DNA from: Anthopleura xanthogrammica
Taxonomy: Eukaryota; Cnidaria; Anthozoa; Actiniaria; Actiniidae
Length of the DNA stretch: 64,000 nucleotides
Direction of reading: 5' to 3'
Assembly: GCA_964019055.1 (NCBI GenBank)
Contig: OZ025206.1
Span: 18,214,860-18,278,859 of the forward strand
The position numbers were made by a program, and so were the translations under genes. This document shows positions 34,998 to 48,376 of the stretch, in pieces; the stretch's first letter is position 1, and each line of letters starts with the position of its first letter. The notes under the pieces were generated by a model, which was not told the origin of the DNA, ran no database searches, and was given only the letters and a program-made list of their open reading frames with translations.

Positions 34998-36505
34998 GTG
35001 GATGGATCATATCATATTGTACCAGGTATATGGGTGGATCATATCATAGTGTACCAGGTATATGGGTGGATCATATCATAGTGTACCAGGTATATGGGTG
35101 GATCATATCATAGTGTACCAGGTATATGGGTGGATCATATCATAGTGTACCAGGTATATGGGTGGATCATATCATAGTGTACCAGGTATATGGGTGGATC
35201 ATATCATAGTGTACCAAGTATTGCTGGATCATATCATAGTGTACCAGGTATATGAGTGGATCATATCATAGTGTACCAGGTATATGGGTGGATCATATCA
35301 TAATGTACCAGGTATATGGGTGGATCATATCATAGTGTGCCAGGTATATGGGTGGATCATATCATAGTGTACCAGGTATATGGGCGAATCATATCATATT
35401 GTACCAGGTATATGAGTGGATCATATCATAGTGTACCAGGTATATGGGTGGATCATATCATAGTGTACCAGGTATATGGCTGGATCATATCATAGTGTAC
35501 CAGGTATATGGCTGGATCATATCATAGTGTACCAGGTATATGGGTGGATCATATCATAGTGTGCCAGGTATATGGGTGGATCATATCATAGTGTACCAGG
35601 TGTATGGCTGGATCATATCATAGTGTACCAGGTATATGGGTGGATCATATCATAGTGTGCCAGGTATATGGGTGGATCATATCATAGTGTACCAGGTATA
35701 TGGCTGGATCATATCATAGTGTACCAGGTATATGGATGGATCATATCATAGTGTACCAGGTATATGGGTGGATCATATCATAGTGTACCAGGTATATGGG
35801 TGGATCATATCATAGTGAACCAGGTATATGGGTGAATCATATCATAGTGTACCAGGTATATGGGTGGATCATATCATAGTGTACCAGGTATATGGGTAGA
35901 TCATATCATAGTGTACCAGGTATATGGGTGGATCATATCATAGTGTACCAGGTATATGGGTGGATCATATCATAGTGTACCAGGTATATGGGTGGATCAT
36001 ATCATAGTGTGCCAGGTATATGGGTGGATCATATCATAGTGTACCAGTTATATGGCTGGATCATATCATAGTGTACCAGGTATATGGGTGGATCATATCA
36101 TAGTGTACCAGTTATATGGGTGGATCATATAGTGTGCAAGGTATATGGGTGGATCATATCATAGTGTACCAGGTATATGGGTGGATCATATCATAGTGTA
36201 CCAGGTATATGGGAGGATCATATCATAGTGTACCAGGTATATGGGAGGATCATATCATAGTGTACCAGGTATATGAGTGGATCATATTATAGTGTACCAG
36301 GTATATGGGTGGATCATATCAAAGTGTACCAGGTATATGGGTGGATCATATCATAGTGTATAAGGTATATGGTTGGATCATATCATAGTGTACCAGGTAT
36401 ATGGATGGATCATATCATAGTGTACCAGGTATATGGGTGGATCATATCATAGTGTACCAGGTATATGGGTGGATCATATCATAGTGAACCAGGTATATGA
36501 GAGGA
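34998..36505 (+). repeat. 32-bp minisatellite, about 47 units (1.5 kb)
   Basis: Unit GTGGATCATATCATAGTG followed by TACCAGGTATATGG, 32 bp, repeated head to tail with scattered substitutions and a few shortened units (near 35213 and 36123). Both edges are degenerate. As 32 is not a multiple of three, no frame stays open. There are no spacers, so it is not a CRISPR-type array. Confidence 0.95.
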
Positions 36506-37123
36506 GGGAGTCATATAATATTCAAACACTGTCCAATAGCAGTCTCAAACATTTTATTTTCGTACTTAAAAAATACCTGAAAAAAAGATAAGAATAATCA
36601 TTATGTATTACAGATGCTGATAAAATATGTTGTTACAATAATGTGCAGTGATAAAGGTAGCAGATGAGGTAGAATGTTCACACTTAGTCTATGAGATAGT
36701 ACTATTTCTTTTACCAAATAATACTATTTTTTAACTCTATTGTTTTCTATTTCTCGTTCATCATTGCTGATTTTTTAGTACTGTCATGGATCAAGTTTAA
36801 GCACTCTGACGACTTTTTGCAGCTTAAAATACCTAGGCATAAGACTTGATCAAATATTCTAAATATAAACCAGAGCTAGAATCGTGGTTTCCGTTAATAC
36901 TCTATAGGATCCTCTATATAGCTATCCATGTTCTAGTAGCTTCTCCTCTTTAATCCAAAATTATTTTCTGTGGGGATATTATCGTTGCTAATCTATGACG
37001 GACGTATATAAGTTGTTTATCATTTGTTTTTATCAGTTAATATGCATAAAATGAAAAACATCGGCCTGTACGTATTAAGCTTGACCGCTGATTTAAATTT
37101 AAAACACTGGCCCTAAAGATGTC
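36506..37123. other. Intergenic, nothing recognised
   Basis: AT-rich, no feature supported. Confidence 0.45.
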
Positions 37124-37400
37124 TTGGCTGACTTCTGTCTCTTCCTTCAGTCTTACCAAGTGTCTATAGTTTATGTGTGTTTATGGAAATTAATGCGCGA
37201 CCACATCGGCGGCCATGTTGGATGGCAGAATCTTTTCAACCAGAAGAAATCTTTTTCTCTATCTTTGCTCACTTCTGTGTTATCCATCAGTCTTAGCAAG
37301 TGTTTAGGATCTTATCATAATTGTGTGTTTATGGAAATTAATGCGCAATCACACCGTCAGCCATGCTGGATGGCAGAATCTTTTTCTTCATAAGAAACAA
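37124..37400 (+). repeat. Tandem duplication, about 140-bp period
   Basis: Copies at about 37124-37262 and 37264-37400 share CTTCTGTNT, CAGTCTTA-CAAGTGT, GTGTGTTTATGGAAATTAAT, GCGC, GCCATG-TGGATGGCAGAATC. Divergence is moderate. Confidence 0.75.
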
Positions 37401-37606
37401 CTTCTCCATCTTTTCCGTCGTCTGGAAGCATGTGATCGATCAAAACGTCATTAACCAGAACTACTTTGGCATATTTCCATTACTATGACACTGAATCAGT
37501 TGATTGGAATAGAATGAAGATATGTTTAACGTCAGACCCCTTAACATGTCTAACGAATTCACTCACATACCTGAACTGATAATTTATCTCCTCTCATCCT
37601 ACATAG

Positions 37607-37733
37607 ACCCCTTGAAGCACTTCGGAGTACAGCTTAATTTGGAAGACAAGACAATAGTATCCAATTCTCAGGAGATTGAAATTCTTTTGTTTTGTCCTCC
37701 AAATTGAGCTGCTTTAACGTCACGTGCAAGAGG
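37607..37733 (+). mobile_element. MITE-like inverted-repeat element, copy 2
   Basis: Core 37617-37727, 111 bp, same length as copy 1 at 12678-12788 but in the opposite orientation. The arms (GCACTTCGGAGTACAGCTTA; inverse of AACGTCACGTGC) are the same diverged inverted repeat and the middle CTCAGGAGATTGAAATTCTT is shared. Confidence 0.7.
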
Positions 37734-40700
37734 TTCAGTGATATTTCCATAGCAACACGCCCTTGTACCATTTCTCGGTGTCTCTGGTATCCATTCTAGA
37801 TTACTATGACTGCCGCGTTGTAGGTCTCAACCTTGCTCGCACTGTTCTAGCCTTGTCATCCACTGCGTTTGCAATTAAATTAATTTGATTAACGAAGCGG
37901 TAATACCCTCTTATAGGAAGCCTAAATGGAAATGCACCGAAGCCTTTCAAATAAAAAAGGATTTAAAATTTGTAATTTTGTAAATGACTGATCTTTCCTC
38001 ATTTCCTAAATGACTCCCTGCCAGCCCGCCGTGATGGCGCCCTCAAGTTGATAAATCTTGTTGTCCAAACAACTGCCGCACTGGAAAATGACAACTAGTT
38101 ATCATTTTCGGTTTGTTTCTTCTCTTTTATTGCTTTGAACATCTTTCTTTCTTTCTTTCTTTTTATCTATTTTTTCTTTCAGTCTTGAAATGTTATTTCT
38201 TTTAATTCCTTCTTACTTCCCTTCTTTGTTCGTTTGTTTCTTTGTTTGTTTGTTTTTCCTTTTTTCTCTTTCCTCCCTTTTCACCCACCTTGTTTCTGTT
38301 CTTCTATTCGTCTTGTCACTTAGTCAGTTTATAGAATCAAAGTCATCCGTTTTTCTTCAGATACTACCATTTTGCTTAAACACCCTTAATGACATTTTCA
38401 TGATCAGGTTGGCTCCACATCAATTTGCAATGTCAGTTCCTTAACTCGTCCTATAATAAATGACTTCATCCTCACCACTGATACCAAGAGACATTATGAT
38501 AAATACCCCATCTAAATGAAACCATTGGCCAACGGAACTCAAACAGCCGACACTTAGCCCCAGAACGTAAATCCAGCAAGTTATCGGCACCATCTTTATC
38601 GAGCAGCATCTTTATATAGCAACATGTCGAAATGAAATTACTTTTAAAAACTTGCCTCCGGTTAAACTCAAGGTCCACTTTTTTACATTCAGCGCTTGTG
38701 CGCACGCCATAGATCATTCACAGATTTAGTGCCAAAATTCTTAAAATAAGTCTCCTTCATTTGATTTTTTAGAACTTTTTCAGTACGGTAATGATGTGAT
38801 AAGAGGAGCCTTATATTAAACCAACAGTACATGATTCATATGTGTGTATGCCTACTTGCGCACGTGAAGACTCTTGCAAAATAAGTCAATTGAGTGTCTC
38901 CCGTTTCAAGCGATAGATCAACGGGAGGACCGTGTGATGTCAGGACAAACTTTCATTTAATAAATCATTTCTGTTTTGGTTTTAAAGTATCTTTATCGTC
39001 CGCGCCTAAAGATATTTTAATTGGACTCCACTCGAACTAGAAGCATGGAAATACTCTGCATTCATTTGGGTGCGACATCGTCGGTTTCTATGCCTGCTGT
39101 TGCGCGTCTGTCGCGGGAATACTTACGTGTACATTATACCAAAAGCTCTGATTTGCGTGTCAACCCAAGTTGTCGATCAAATTCTCAATCAAAAGCAAAG
39201 CACTTCAAAGACAAAAAGACGAATATACTCATTGAAATTCAAGTATAATAAGAATAAATATCATCATAAATCTCGCATCAGAGATGATAAAATTCAGTAG
39301 ACAAATCTAGCTTAATGAACTTAAAGATTGGGCGCAATTTTTTTGATTAAAAAAAGAACTTAGAACCTTCAGGCGAGGACTTGATCGGCGGTGCTTTAGT
39401 TATTAAAAGCCTTTCCAGTGTGGCTGTTCGGCATTGGATCTTAAAAATGACCTTGTTTTTACTTTACCGTCACCTTGCTGTGGGTGGTCAGTCACTGACA
39501 TTTTGAGTGAAACCAAATAAAGACTCAGAAAGAGGCACAAAACGCCTAAAGCAAAAATCCAAACCGCATGGTAAAAAAGATTTCGTTTTACAATTCAAGA
39601 GATGACAAACCTTAAACCGGCTATAGAGACCCAAAAGACTTGAAGTGCATGATAGGAAAGTCTAAAAAAAAAAGTTATTTTACCGTGAGCTTTATGTTTT
39701 TCTTGTGTACTAGACATAAATAACTGCCCTTGGGAGTTTGAGAATCCCTATTGTGTTGTCGATATTGTACGATGACAGAAAGATTGCTTAACAGTTCTGA
39801 AGCACTGACCTCTGATTTCAAAACCGTGGTTATTTTTCATCTTACTTTAGTATTGAATATCCAACATAATCATTTCCTTAGTCAACCTTTCAATTCCTTT
39901 CTGTTATTGTTAGCTAGTTTTCCTTCTACATCGTATTCCTGCTGCAGAAAACATGCTTGCGTGAAGTTCAAACTTTATTTTCAAGGGTTTGCGAATGATT
40001 CAAGTCTGGAAAATCCATTGTCTCACCGCCCAGCCTTGAATAAATTGATAATATTAGGCATTGTCGGGGCTTCATTTAAGATTATTAGCTGAATGCTTCA
40101 TAAGTTTTCATACCGAAGTAGTGAGGGTCGATAGGGGTTCGTCAGCTTTTCACAGTCACTAGCACAAAATGTACAAAAAGTAGCAAAAGGGGTTTCATGG
40201 ATTTTAGTGTGCTAAAGAACAGAAAGTCCTCTAAATACAGCATTATTTTTGTGTGAAAATCGTCACATATCTTTTGATATATTTATGTGAACTCCTAGCT
40301 AAAAGCGACAAGAGTTTTGCTCTTTGACTCGATAATCTTCTCAAGTTACTTTCAAATTGCTTTATCGCGATTCTCGACAGATGGGGCATCGGGTCTTCTT
40401 GTCGATCAACCAACCAGGCAGCCACACAGAGCGTGATGAGAGAGCTGTCGCTGAATTCCCAAGAGAATCAGACAAATGATAAACGAAGGTCAAAAAGCGT
40501 TTCCTTTTGAATCCAAATTTAGCAAGTACGCCCCGCAAAACAACAAACCCTCTAATCATTTTATCCGAAAAATCTTTCCAGTTTATTGTTATCTGCTCTT
40601 GAGTGTACTTTTCACAAATAGATGTGACTTCTTCTCTTCTTTTCAATCGTTTTTATAAAGTTTGTTTTGTTTAAAAAAGCTACCCAATGCAATAGTTTAC

Positions 40701-42786
40701 ATGAAAAGTGATTGAATAACTGGTAAGGTCATCAACTGTTATCAGAAACGTCTTGCTAGTATTTTGGTTCAGGCCTTGCACGAGGACAGCACTTGGGCTT
40801 TGATCTAAAAACAAATACTTTAGCTGGGTGCACGACAAATGTAAGAGTATCCATTTTTAGAAAACAAACTCAATCTAGATCTAGACCGTATATATATATT
40901 TTTTGTTTATGGGAATTTGTCATGCAATGGAAAAGAATGTCATGCAGCCCGAGATTCTCCGCTACTTACGAAAGAGGAACCTACAAAAAGAAGGAAAAAA
41001 TCTAAAAATAAGTCTTTTCGATTAAGTTTACGTACGTATTGAGCACGCAATTTGCCGAGGGAAAAAACGCAGTATCATTACTTCACTTCGATATCAGTTA
41101 AGCCCTTCAATTTCCAATTTAGTTGAGCAAACCATTATGTTCATCCACGTCCATCAGACCTAATGGAACATGAATCAAACTACATGCACAAAGATGATTA
41201 TTGAATGAACATCAATATGCAACTGAACTGAATAAAAGTTAATCACATTAATCAAATAAAATCAAAATTTTTCTTCCATATAAACTTCAATTCTTCCCAC
41301 TTGAAACACTTGCCTTGCGATTTTGATATGTTCCCCACGTTTTCTCGGAAGAGAACGCTTTCCGTCTAGATTGTTGCCCCTGCATAAGGCACACGCTCGA
41401 GTCCGTACTTCAAGAAAGATACAAATTACAAAAGGTCCTCCGAGTAACAATTCTTTACGGTGGTTTTTAAGGGCTCTTATTCCACATATCAATTATGAAT
41501 CGAGACTGTTTTTCTTTCATAGAGACTGGCCTATTTAGCGGTAGTTTTTGATGACTTGCGGCTCCAATTCGGTCTACTGTGAATACGAACTGATTTATAA
41601 TTTATTTGGAATTGAGTTAAACGTTGGCCTTCCCGAAATACTGCACGCCCTTACGGCCAGATAGCTTGAGGGCATCTTATTCCAGCTAAGCTTACGAAAT
41701 TAAAGATTCTTTAAAACCACTTCAATGTCCTATGGCAACTGAAGTTAAGTTCATCAATGAGTATTATTTCATAGCTCCTGCATGACCGGGGCTTCGCTCT
41801 GAGCTGCATGATTTCTGCCTCTTAAAAGCAAGTATAGCTATTATCAAACCTCAAAAAAAGAAAAAGAAATCATCAAACCTCGAGACAGAAATCGTGAGGA
41901 ATGAATTTTTTTGGGGGAAAAAAATCATTCGAGACAAAATTGCAAATAGTTGATTTGAAGGTTTTTTTAATTGTTGCATTGTCATTAATCAAGTTACCCA
42001 GCCGACAATTTACTCTCCTCGGTGATAATAAAGAATCGCATGATCTCCATAGACACTCTCGAACATCTAACTGATACCCATCGTCTCTTCATATAAAAGA
42101 GACAACATTCACCGATCATTACGTTGCAGTTGATAATGACCTCGGTAGGTGAAGAAAAAAATGATCAACCGATGCACGATCGATGAAATGTTGGGTTTTA
42201 AAGGCGGATTCTCGCCATTACTTCGGCTAGAACATGAGAATTCTCTTTATTTCTAAGTTTTCTGGGTTTATTTAAAATTTTTTACAATGAGTTATGTCCC
42301 GTCCGTACGCCGTACATCCCTTGAGAAAATTTTCCCTTCTCGAGGGAAAATTACCTTATTTCTTCTTGTTGGTTGCTGCAATACATAACTCGAACGAAAA
42401 GAACAAAACTTCTATGCCGATTGCTTCATAATTTTTAGTTAATACTAAAGTAAACACAGTTAAAAAGTCGAAACGAACTAGCAAGCTCGCTCTGACGAAT
42501 CTCATTTATAAAAAAAATCAGTTTGTCGGAAATTTTAAGAACAAGACAAACCATAGTTAATTGAGGACAAATTATAGACAAACAGTTCTTGATAATGTAC
42601 ATGTTTGGTTTCGAATTTTCACTTCACTTTATTTCGCTATTTCAGTGTGTTTTATTTCGATTTATAGCCATACATTGTCGAACAAAAAGATTTCAGAATT
42701 TTTTTTAAGGTTTCGAAAGCATCCTTTACGAGACTCTAGTGAAGCCTTGCTTTATGTTATGGTGTGGTCAAAAAGTGACTAAGGCA
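37734..42786. other. Intergenic; pyrimidine-rich tracts, no firm gene
   Basis: Contains CTTT/GTTT-rich low-complexity DNA at about 38145-38290 and a possible RING-finger remnant near 40.4 kb. A 113-codon frame (39751-40092) has no recognisable domain. Nothing else is supported. Confidence 0.4.
40362..40445 (-). pseudogene. Possible broken RING-finger remnant
   Basis: On the minus strand one frame reads GWLIDKKTRCPICRES then stop, which matches the end of a RING finger (W-L-x-x-K-x-x-C-P-x-C-R). Just upstream, other frames read CVAAWLVD and HHALC, the parts expected before it, but in different frames, so at least one frameshift would be needed. The first Cys pair of a RING was not found. It may be a transposed or decayed fragment, or chance. 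Confidence 0.22.
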
Positions 42787-42789
42787 CGT

Positions 42790-42807
42790 GCTAGCTAGCT
42801 AGCTAGC
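42790..42807. repeat. GCTA repeat, self-complementary
   Basis: GCTAGCTAGCTAGCTAGC is both a tetranucleotide repeat and a perfect 18-bp palindrome. Confidence 0.85.
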
Positions 42808-45800
42808 TTTCTTTGACACCATAAACAGAACTCAAACATTGCGTACATTAAAAAAATTTGCAATCACATGTTAACTATCTTTCCTTCTCACTCTGCGAGT
42901 ATCTCTTACACTTGAAGGAGAGAAAAGATTTTGATAACATTGCCTATAGAACTGGTTTATGGAGATAAGAGCGGTTGATTCAGTAGGTATTGTTGTACTG
43001 TTATCTTGTTGTTTTTCGATGGTGGTTTAAGATAGAGATAAGGGGTAGAACTTCACATATAAACACTATAAAACACTGAGAATTAATAAGAAGTTTATTC
43101 ATTAGATTTCTTGACTAGTTTTCTCAGAAAACACTTAATTAAAAAGTCAGAATCCAGCTTCTATAATCTAGTATAATCCGTAGCAAAATTCTCAGAAGGG
43201 TCATTTTTGAAGCAAGTTCATTTCGAAAGAAGTTTTGACGTTTTTTTGAAGCATTGGCTGTCAAAACATGCAAAAAGCATGGCTTCAAAGGTGGAAAGCG
43301 AAATGAAATTGTTTACTAGCTTGCCATGTAGCAATGATAATCTCAATGCAATTCAATTTTCGAGCTCGATAATGAAGTTTACTATTCAGTGGTAAAAGTT
43401 CAAACAATGAGAAAAGAGGCCTCCTTAGTGTTTCGTTGACGGTCAAGACAAATTCAGTCAAAACAGTACTGGAAAAAAATTGTTGCTTTTCTTAAGGTCG
43501 CCACGCTTTACACTTCACACAAATCGAAAATAGAAAGACACTTTGAGTAATATAATCCTCTGATATTGCCAGCTAAAAGCATGCTTTGAACAAAGCAGGA
43601 ACAATAGCCCAGGATTACAGCTTCATTGTACACGAGGCTGAGACAATTTAATAAACTGACATAGAATGGTTACTTTAGATGATTAGATCGATGGCTATCG
43701 CTAGTTTTCCTTCATGCTCCAATTAACTAGTTTGCCAAACACGACACAAATTGGCCAACCCAGCTAATGACTTGCTCCAGCTTCCACCTCAAATTGGCCA
43801 AGGTTTATATCAAGGGTTCTCATTTACCTTGCCTGTGAGAACAGGAAAAGAGAACTGTTGTAAGAAGGGATAAATTGAAGGGCTTGAATAGGTGATCCGG
43901 TGTTATTTAAGGGAATAGTAATCCTATACGCTTTGCAGGTGCCGTTTCTCAATCCTAAAAGCAGAGGAAAGCGAATCTGTAAATGAGTATTCATATTCTT
44001 GACAGTTTTGCGGGTGGTTTTTGAATGAATAAACACTACCTTGTTCCGGAAACACCATCACGACTCAGAATAGGATAAAGAGTGAACATACATTATGTTA
44101 GACGCCAGGCTAAGTACAAAATTTGCAAAAGAACTCGCTAGAGTCTTCTGAAACTTGCTGTGAAGCCTTGCAAAATTTTTGGCACCTCTCACGCCAAAAA
44201 TCCATACTAAAAGTAGAGAAAAAAACGAGTTACCTCGAAATGCCCGTTCACCGCCCAGTTTTTCCCGCACTTGTTGATGGCGGTTTTTTTGTGTGTTCAT
44301 TCCATGTTGCTATGTCAGCACACTGTCTTCTCATTCAGCTCTATCTCCGCGGATTTTAACTACAACAAGTACTCTGGATTTTGACCTAATTTTGTTAGAA
44401 GACACAGATAATTTGATTACTATAAGATGCCATTTTTCCTGGTCATATATGTACAAACCGGCAATAAAAGACAAACATTTCGACAATCTTAACTGAACTT
44501 TGCCAAGCTTTAAGTATTTATTTTTCGCAACCACTGGTTACAATTATTAAAACAAGGATTACAGTTAGTTAAGTTATTAATCTTATGGCTTCAAAGCCAT
44601 GAAGTTTGTTAAAAACAAAATCTTACAAAAACAATTGGGTCCAATTGATGAGCTGTGTTTCGGTTGTTATCACCGAAAGCTCAAAAACAATCATCAAAAT
44701 ACTTCTGAAAGAGATAAACCCTATAGTGAATGGATTAGCAAACCTTCCATAGCAAAATAGACAATACCCATAGCAAGTTCTTTACAGAGTTGTAAAAAAG
44801 TATTTACTACGACAGATGTAGTTTTTTTAAATACTTTTAGCAATAAGAAGTCATGTTAAATTCCCGAATTTTCTTCATTCAACATTCTCCTATTTTCCTA
44901 ACTTTCGTGTCAGTTGAAAATGTTGCACAAATACCTTCAAGAACTAGTTATAGTTCTAGTTATTTATCAATCCTATCGATCAGTCTTTGGGAAGCTTTTC
45001 GATAATAAGTAACAAATGAAGAGAATTTGAGATAAATAAAAAGAAGCCAGATGTTAGTCTGCCGCTAATGCATGGAATCATTGACTCGCTTTGGTCGGCG
45101 AAAAAGTCGCCATTTTTACAAAAAACTTTTAAATTGATTTATTGAACTGCAAAGAAATTCAAAGACGTTAAGGTGTGAAAAACAGTAGAAGACACGAGTT
45201 GGTCTAAGCAGCATAAACACCTATCAGATTTAACAAAGAATTGGTCAAATATTTGTTACGTGTGCCAAAGTTTATTCAAGAAACAAGTTGGAAAGCCTCA
45301 AGGAAAGTGTTGTTTGCAAAGGGCACTGAGATTACAATGAAGCATTTCTCGCATTCTACTTTAGCGGTTATTCATCTGTTCTTTTGCTTTAGTCTTCTTT
45401 AAACCGATTCTAAAATAAGGGTAGAAATGTCTATAAGCGAGGATGAAGAAGCCGTTGGAAAAAAAGTTATATTTTACAAAAAAAAATGTACGTATAATGA
45501 TGATACCGTAGTTTGCCTTCCCGCTCTGACTCATGTCGTCAATCATCAAAAATTTCTTTTCGGAAGAAAACGTATTTTTTCAAAATAACTTCTTGAAAAC
45601 GAAAAAGACAAGATCTTTATTTGATTTAAATGAAGTCTTGTTTCTATACACGAGGGGGCTCCGATCTTGGTAAAAGTACTAATATAGCATTATGAAGTGC
45701 AGTGCAAGTCCATTCTAGCTAAATAAACATCTATAAATCTATAAAGGGACGATGAACTGAAGAACGGAGTGTGGCATGTGCACGACGTACCGCTCAATAA

Positions 45801-48376
45801 ATAATACAGCCATTATCGTCTTTTCTCTGACATAAACCTAAGCAAACAGACGCAACTCTTACTATGATAAAACTCACCCAAAAGGCATTAAGAAAATTGA
45901 AGGAAATTAGTACAAACTGAAAGTCGATTACCTTGTAAAAGATGAGTTTTTGAAAGGCATCACACGTGTATTCATTGATGTTCCACGGTTTGGACCAAGT
46001 TTTTGGCGATATTTTTTGGTGTTGCCGCGACGTTCAGCCGGCAGAGTTGAATCAACTAACAGCAACTGGAATCCGGTGTAGGGATGAGAGTGATTATCGC
46101 GATAAGATCAGACTTATGGTTTTAAAAAGAATCCTTCAACTGTTATAGCTGAAACACCAGCAACTGACCATCCCATTGAAAACGAAACAGTTTTCTCTTT
46201 CCACTGAAAAAAAGGAATCCTACCTGAAAGGTTTCTTTCAGTGTTTGTCATAAAATTTCCTTTCAGTGAAGACTGGAAATTGATAATTGAAAAAAGTGCC
46301 TTTGAGCTCGTTTTTAAAAGCAAAATAAGAAACTATTCTCTTAAAGCAAACCGCGCAAAGACTTGGGAAAATGGCAGAGTTACTTCACTTTACAAGACTA
46401 GAAAACGCTAGGATTCCCGCCAAAATTCCAAAAGTCAGATTCAATAATTCAATCTAAAAATCTAGTAAAAAATCTTTCAAGGTTAAGGGGATGGCAATTA
46501 AATGTTTCTCTTTTATCGCTAATACTACTTGTTACTCGTCGCTTCTTATCTCACAGCAAACCAAACGAGTCAGCCCTGGGGGTCGGTTTGGTCAGTGCCG
46601 TCTTTCACAACACACCAAAGAGGGTTTCAATACTTTAGCCTCAGCTCTAAAGTGATTTATAAACACTTGAACGAGTTCGTGTAAATATTCTGGTTAAGGG
46701 AAGTTGTTTTGGGTTATTATCTTTCACGTTTTGGTAAGATATGGCCTTCTTTGTAGGGGGCTTTTGCGAAACACAGTTCGTTAAGATAAATAAATATCTT
46801 GTTTTATCTGGACACCAACTCAGTGAAAAACACTTTGATAATTGAATACTAAAGTATTTTTAACCATGAAATCAAAGTCTTTACAATCCCCTCTTAAATG
46901 CTGGCTCGAAAGATAGTAGCGGTGAGGAAAAGGACAAATGAATAATTTATGAGCTACAGTGGCATGATCTCACTGTACTAACCTATGTCGGTCCACCCAG
47001 CAGCTACTAAATGCACAAGAATTTTAGAAACCTTTTTTCGGCCTTGGGTCTCGGGTTTGTTAGTTGACCGAACAATAACGCGAGGACCACGTTTATATTT
47101 TTCTCAGTTTAGGATATTGTCATTTTGTTCGACGATGCTCACTTTCCCTTCTACTTAGAGTCCACTTCCGTTATTTTCGAGAGAGTCGTCAGTCAGACTT
47201 GGAATAAAGAGAGACCTTCAGTACATTCACGTCAGAAATGATTCCTGCAGCGATTCTTGTTTGTTGATTTTATGATTTGTTTTGGATTCCCCTTGATTGC
47301 AACGGGTATGGATGGTATTTTTAACCAGTTGAAGTTTCCCTAAATACCAACAGTACAGGTCCCGACCTTTTCTTGTCCTTTTTCAACGAGTTTCGTCTCC
47401 TTCATAATCTGTTTATCCTTCCTTCCTTTCTTTTTTTTTTTTTCGCTTCGAACTCTTGTTGCTTTAAATACGCTTCCAATTTTAGTTTTTCTCGAACCTT
47501 TTCTGCCACAATTTGCTCCTGTTAATAGTTTTCTTACAGCGCTTCTTATTTTCGATTTTTATTGTCATGATATATTATATCATAAAAGAATTATCTTGGC
47601 GTTAGTCGTGCGAAAATAAAATCGAATTACTTTCTTTTCTTCTCTCTTGGGCGTAAATTGATCGTAAAGGAATTGAGCGTTTTTTGTTTTTCGTGTTTTC
47701 TTATTCATCTATTTTTTAATTTCTTTTTTCTTTTATCTCAAGACTCTAGCTTTTATCTCCTTTCTTAAATTTTTTCCCAAGTCCTCGTTATAACATTCCT
47801 ACCTGTTATAACAGGTAGCAGTCATTGCTCCTGCTAATTTTAGGACTGGTTACTGGTAAGACACAATAAGCGTCAAGCATAAAAATGACACTGGTTAGTA
47901 CTAATTAGTCTGTGAGCTCAACTGACCAGAAAAATGCACGTGCAAGCAGATCGAGGAGAACTCCAAAAGCACTTGAATTCATCTCGATGTCTTTTCTCCG
48001 GCATTCTTCGTGCCTTCTTTTGTGTCAAAATTCCTATGTTTCGAGGTTGTGGGCTATAAAAATGGCACAATTTGTATAATGAGTTAATACATTTTCGCTT
48101 TGGTGTCGTTATTTTATTTTATATTAAGTGCAATTTTTATGAGTGTCTTTCGAATTGGTAAGGAGCAGAAAGCATCAGTTTCATCAGCCAAAATGGTGGA
48201 GAGCTTTATGCTCTGTTCATCTAGGTGTCATCCTCTAGTCTATCAATTAGACCAGTAATAAGACTTTCAGCTAAGAGCTTTACTAAATAGTCTAAATATG
48301 AGTAATAATAACTAGATCCTTTGGAAAATTGAATAAAATACTTCATTGGGTTTATTAAGGCAAAGAACTGATGCAG
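42808..48376. other. Intergenic, no firm gene
   Basis: Mostly AT-rich unique sequence. A weak internal-exon candidate on the minus strand (43828-43954) and a 20-bp palindrome at 47799-47818 are the only items of note. Confidence 0.4.
47799..47818. promoter_or_regulatory. Perfect 20-bp palindrome with CAGGTA half-sites
   Basis: CTACCTGTTATAACAGGTAG is an exact inverted repeat. Each half holds CAGGTA/TACCTG, the core bound by Snail/ZEB zinc-finger repressors. It lies 3.8 kb before the six1/2 start. A regulatory role is only suggested. Confidence 0.3.

Noticed and set aside
34998..36505. CRISPR-like regular array
   Set aside because: Units are contiguous without unique spacers, and the window is eukaryotic.
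39751..40092. 113-codon frame (+)
   Set aside because: Several hydrophobic stretches but no family match, no splice context and AT-driven composition.
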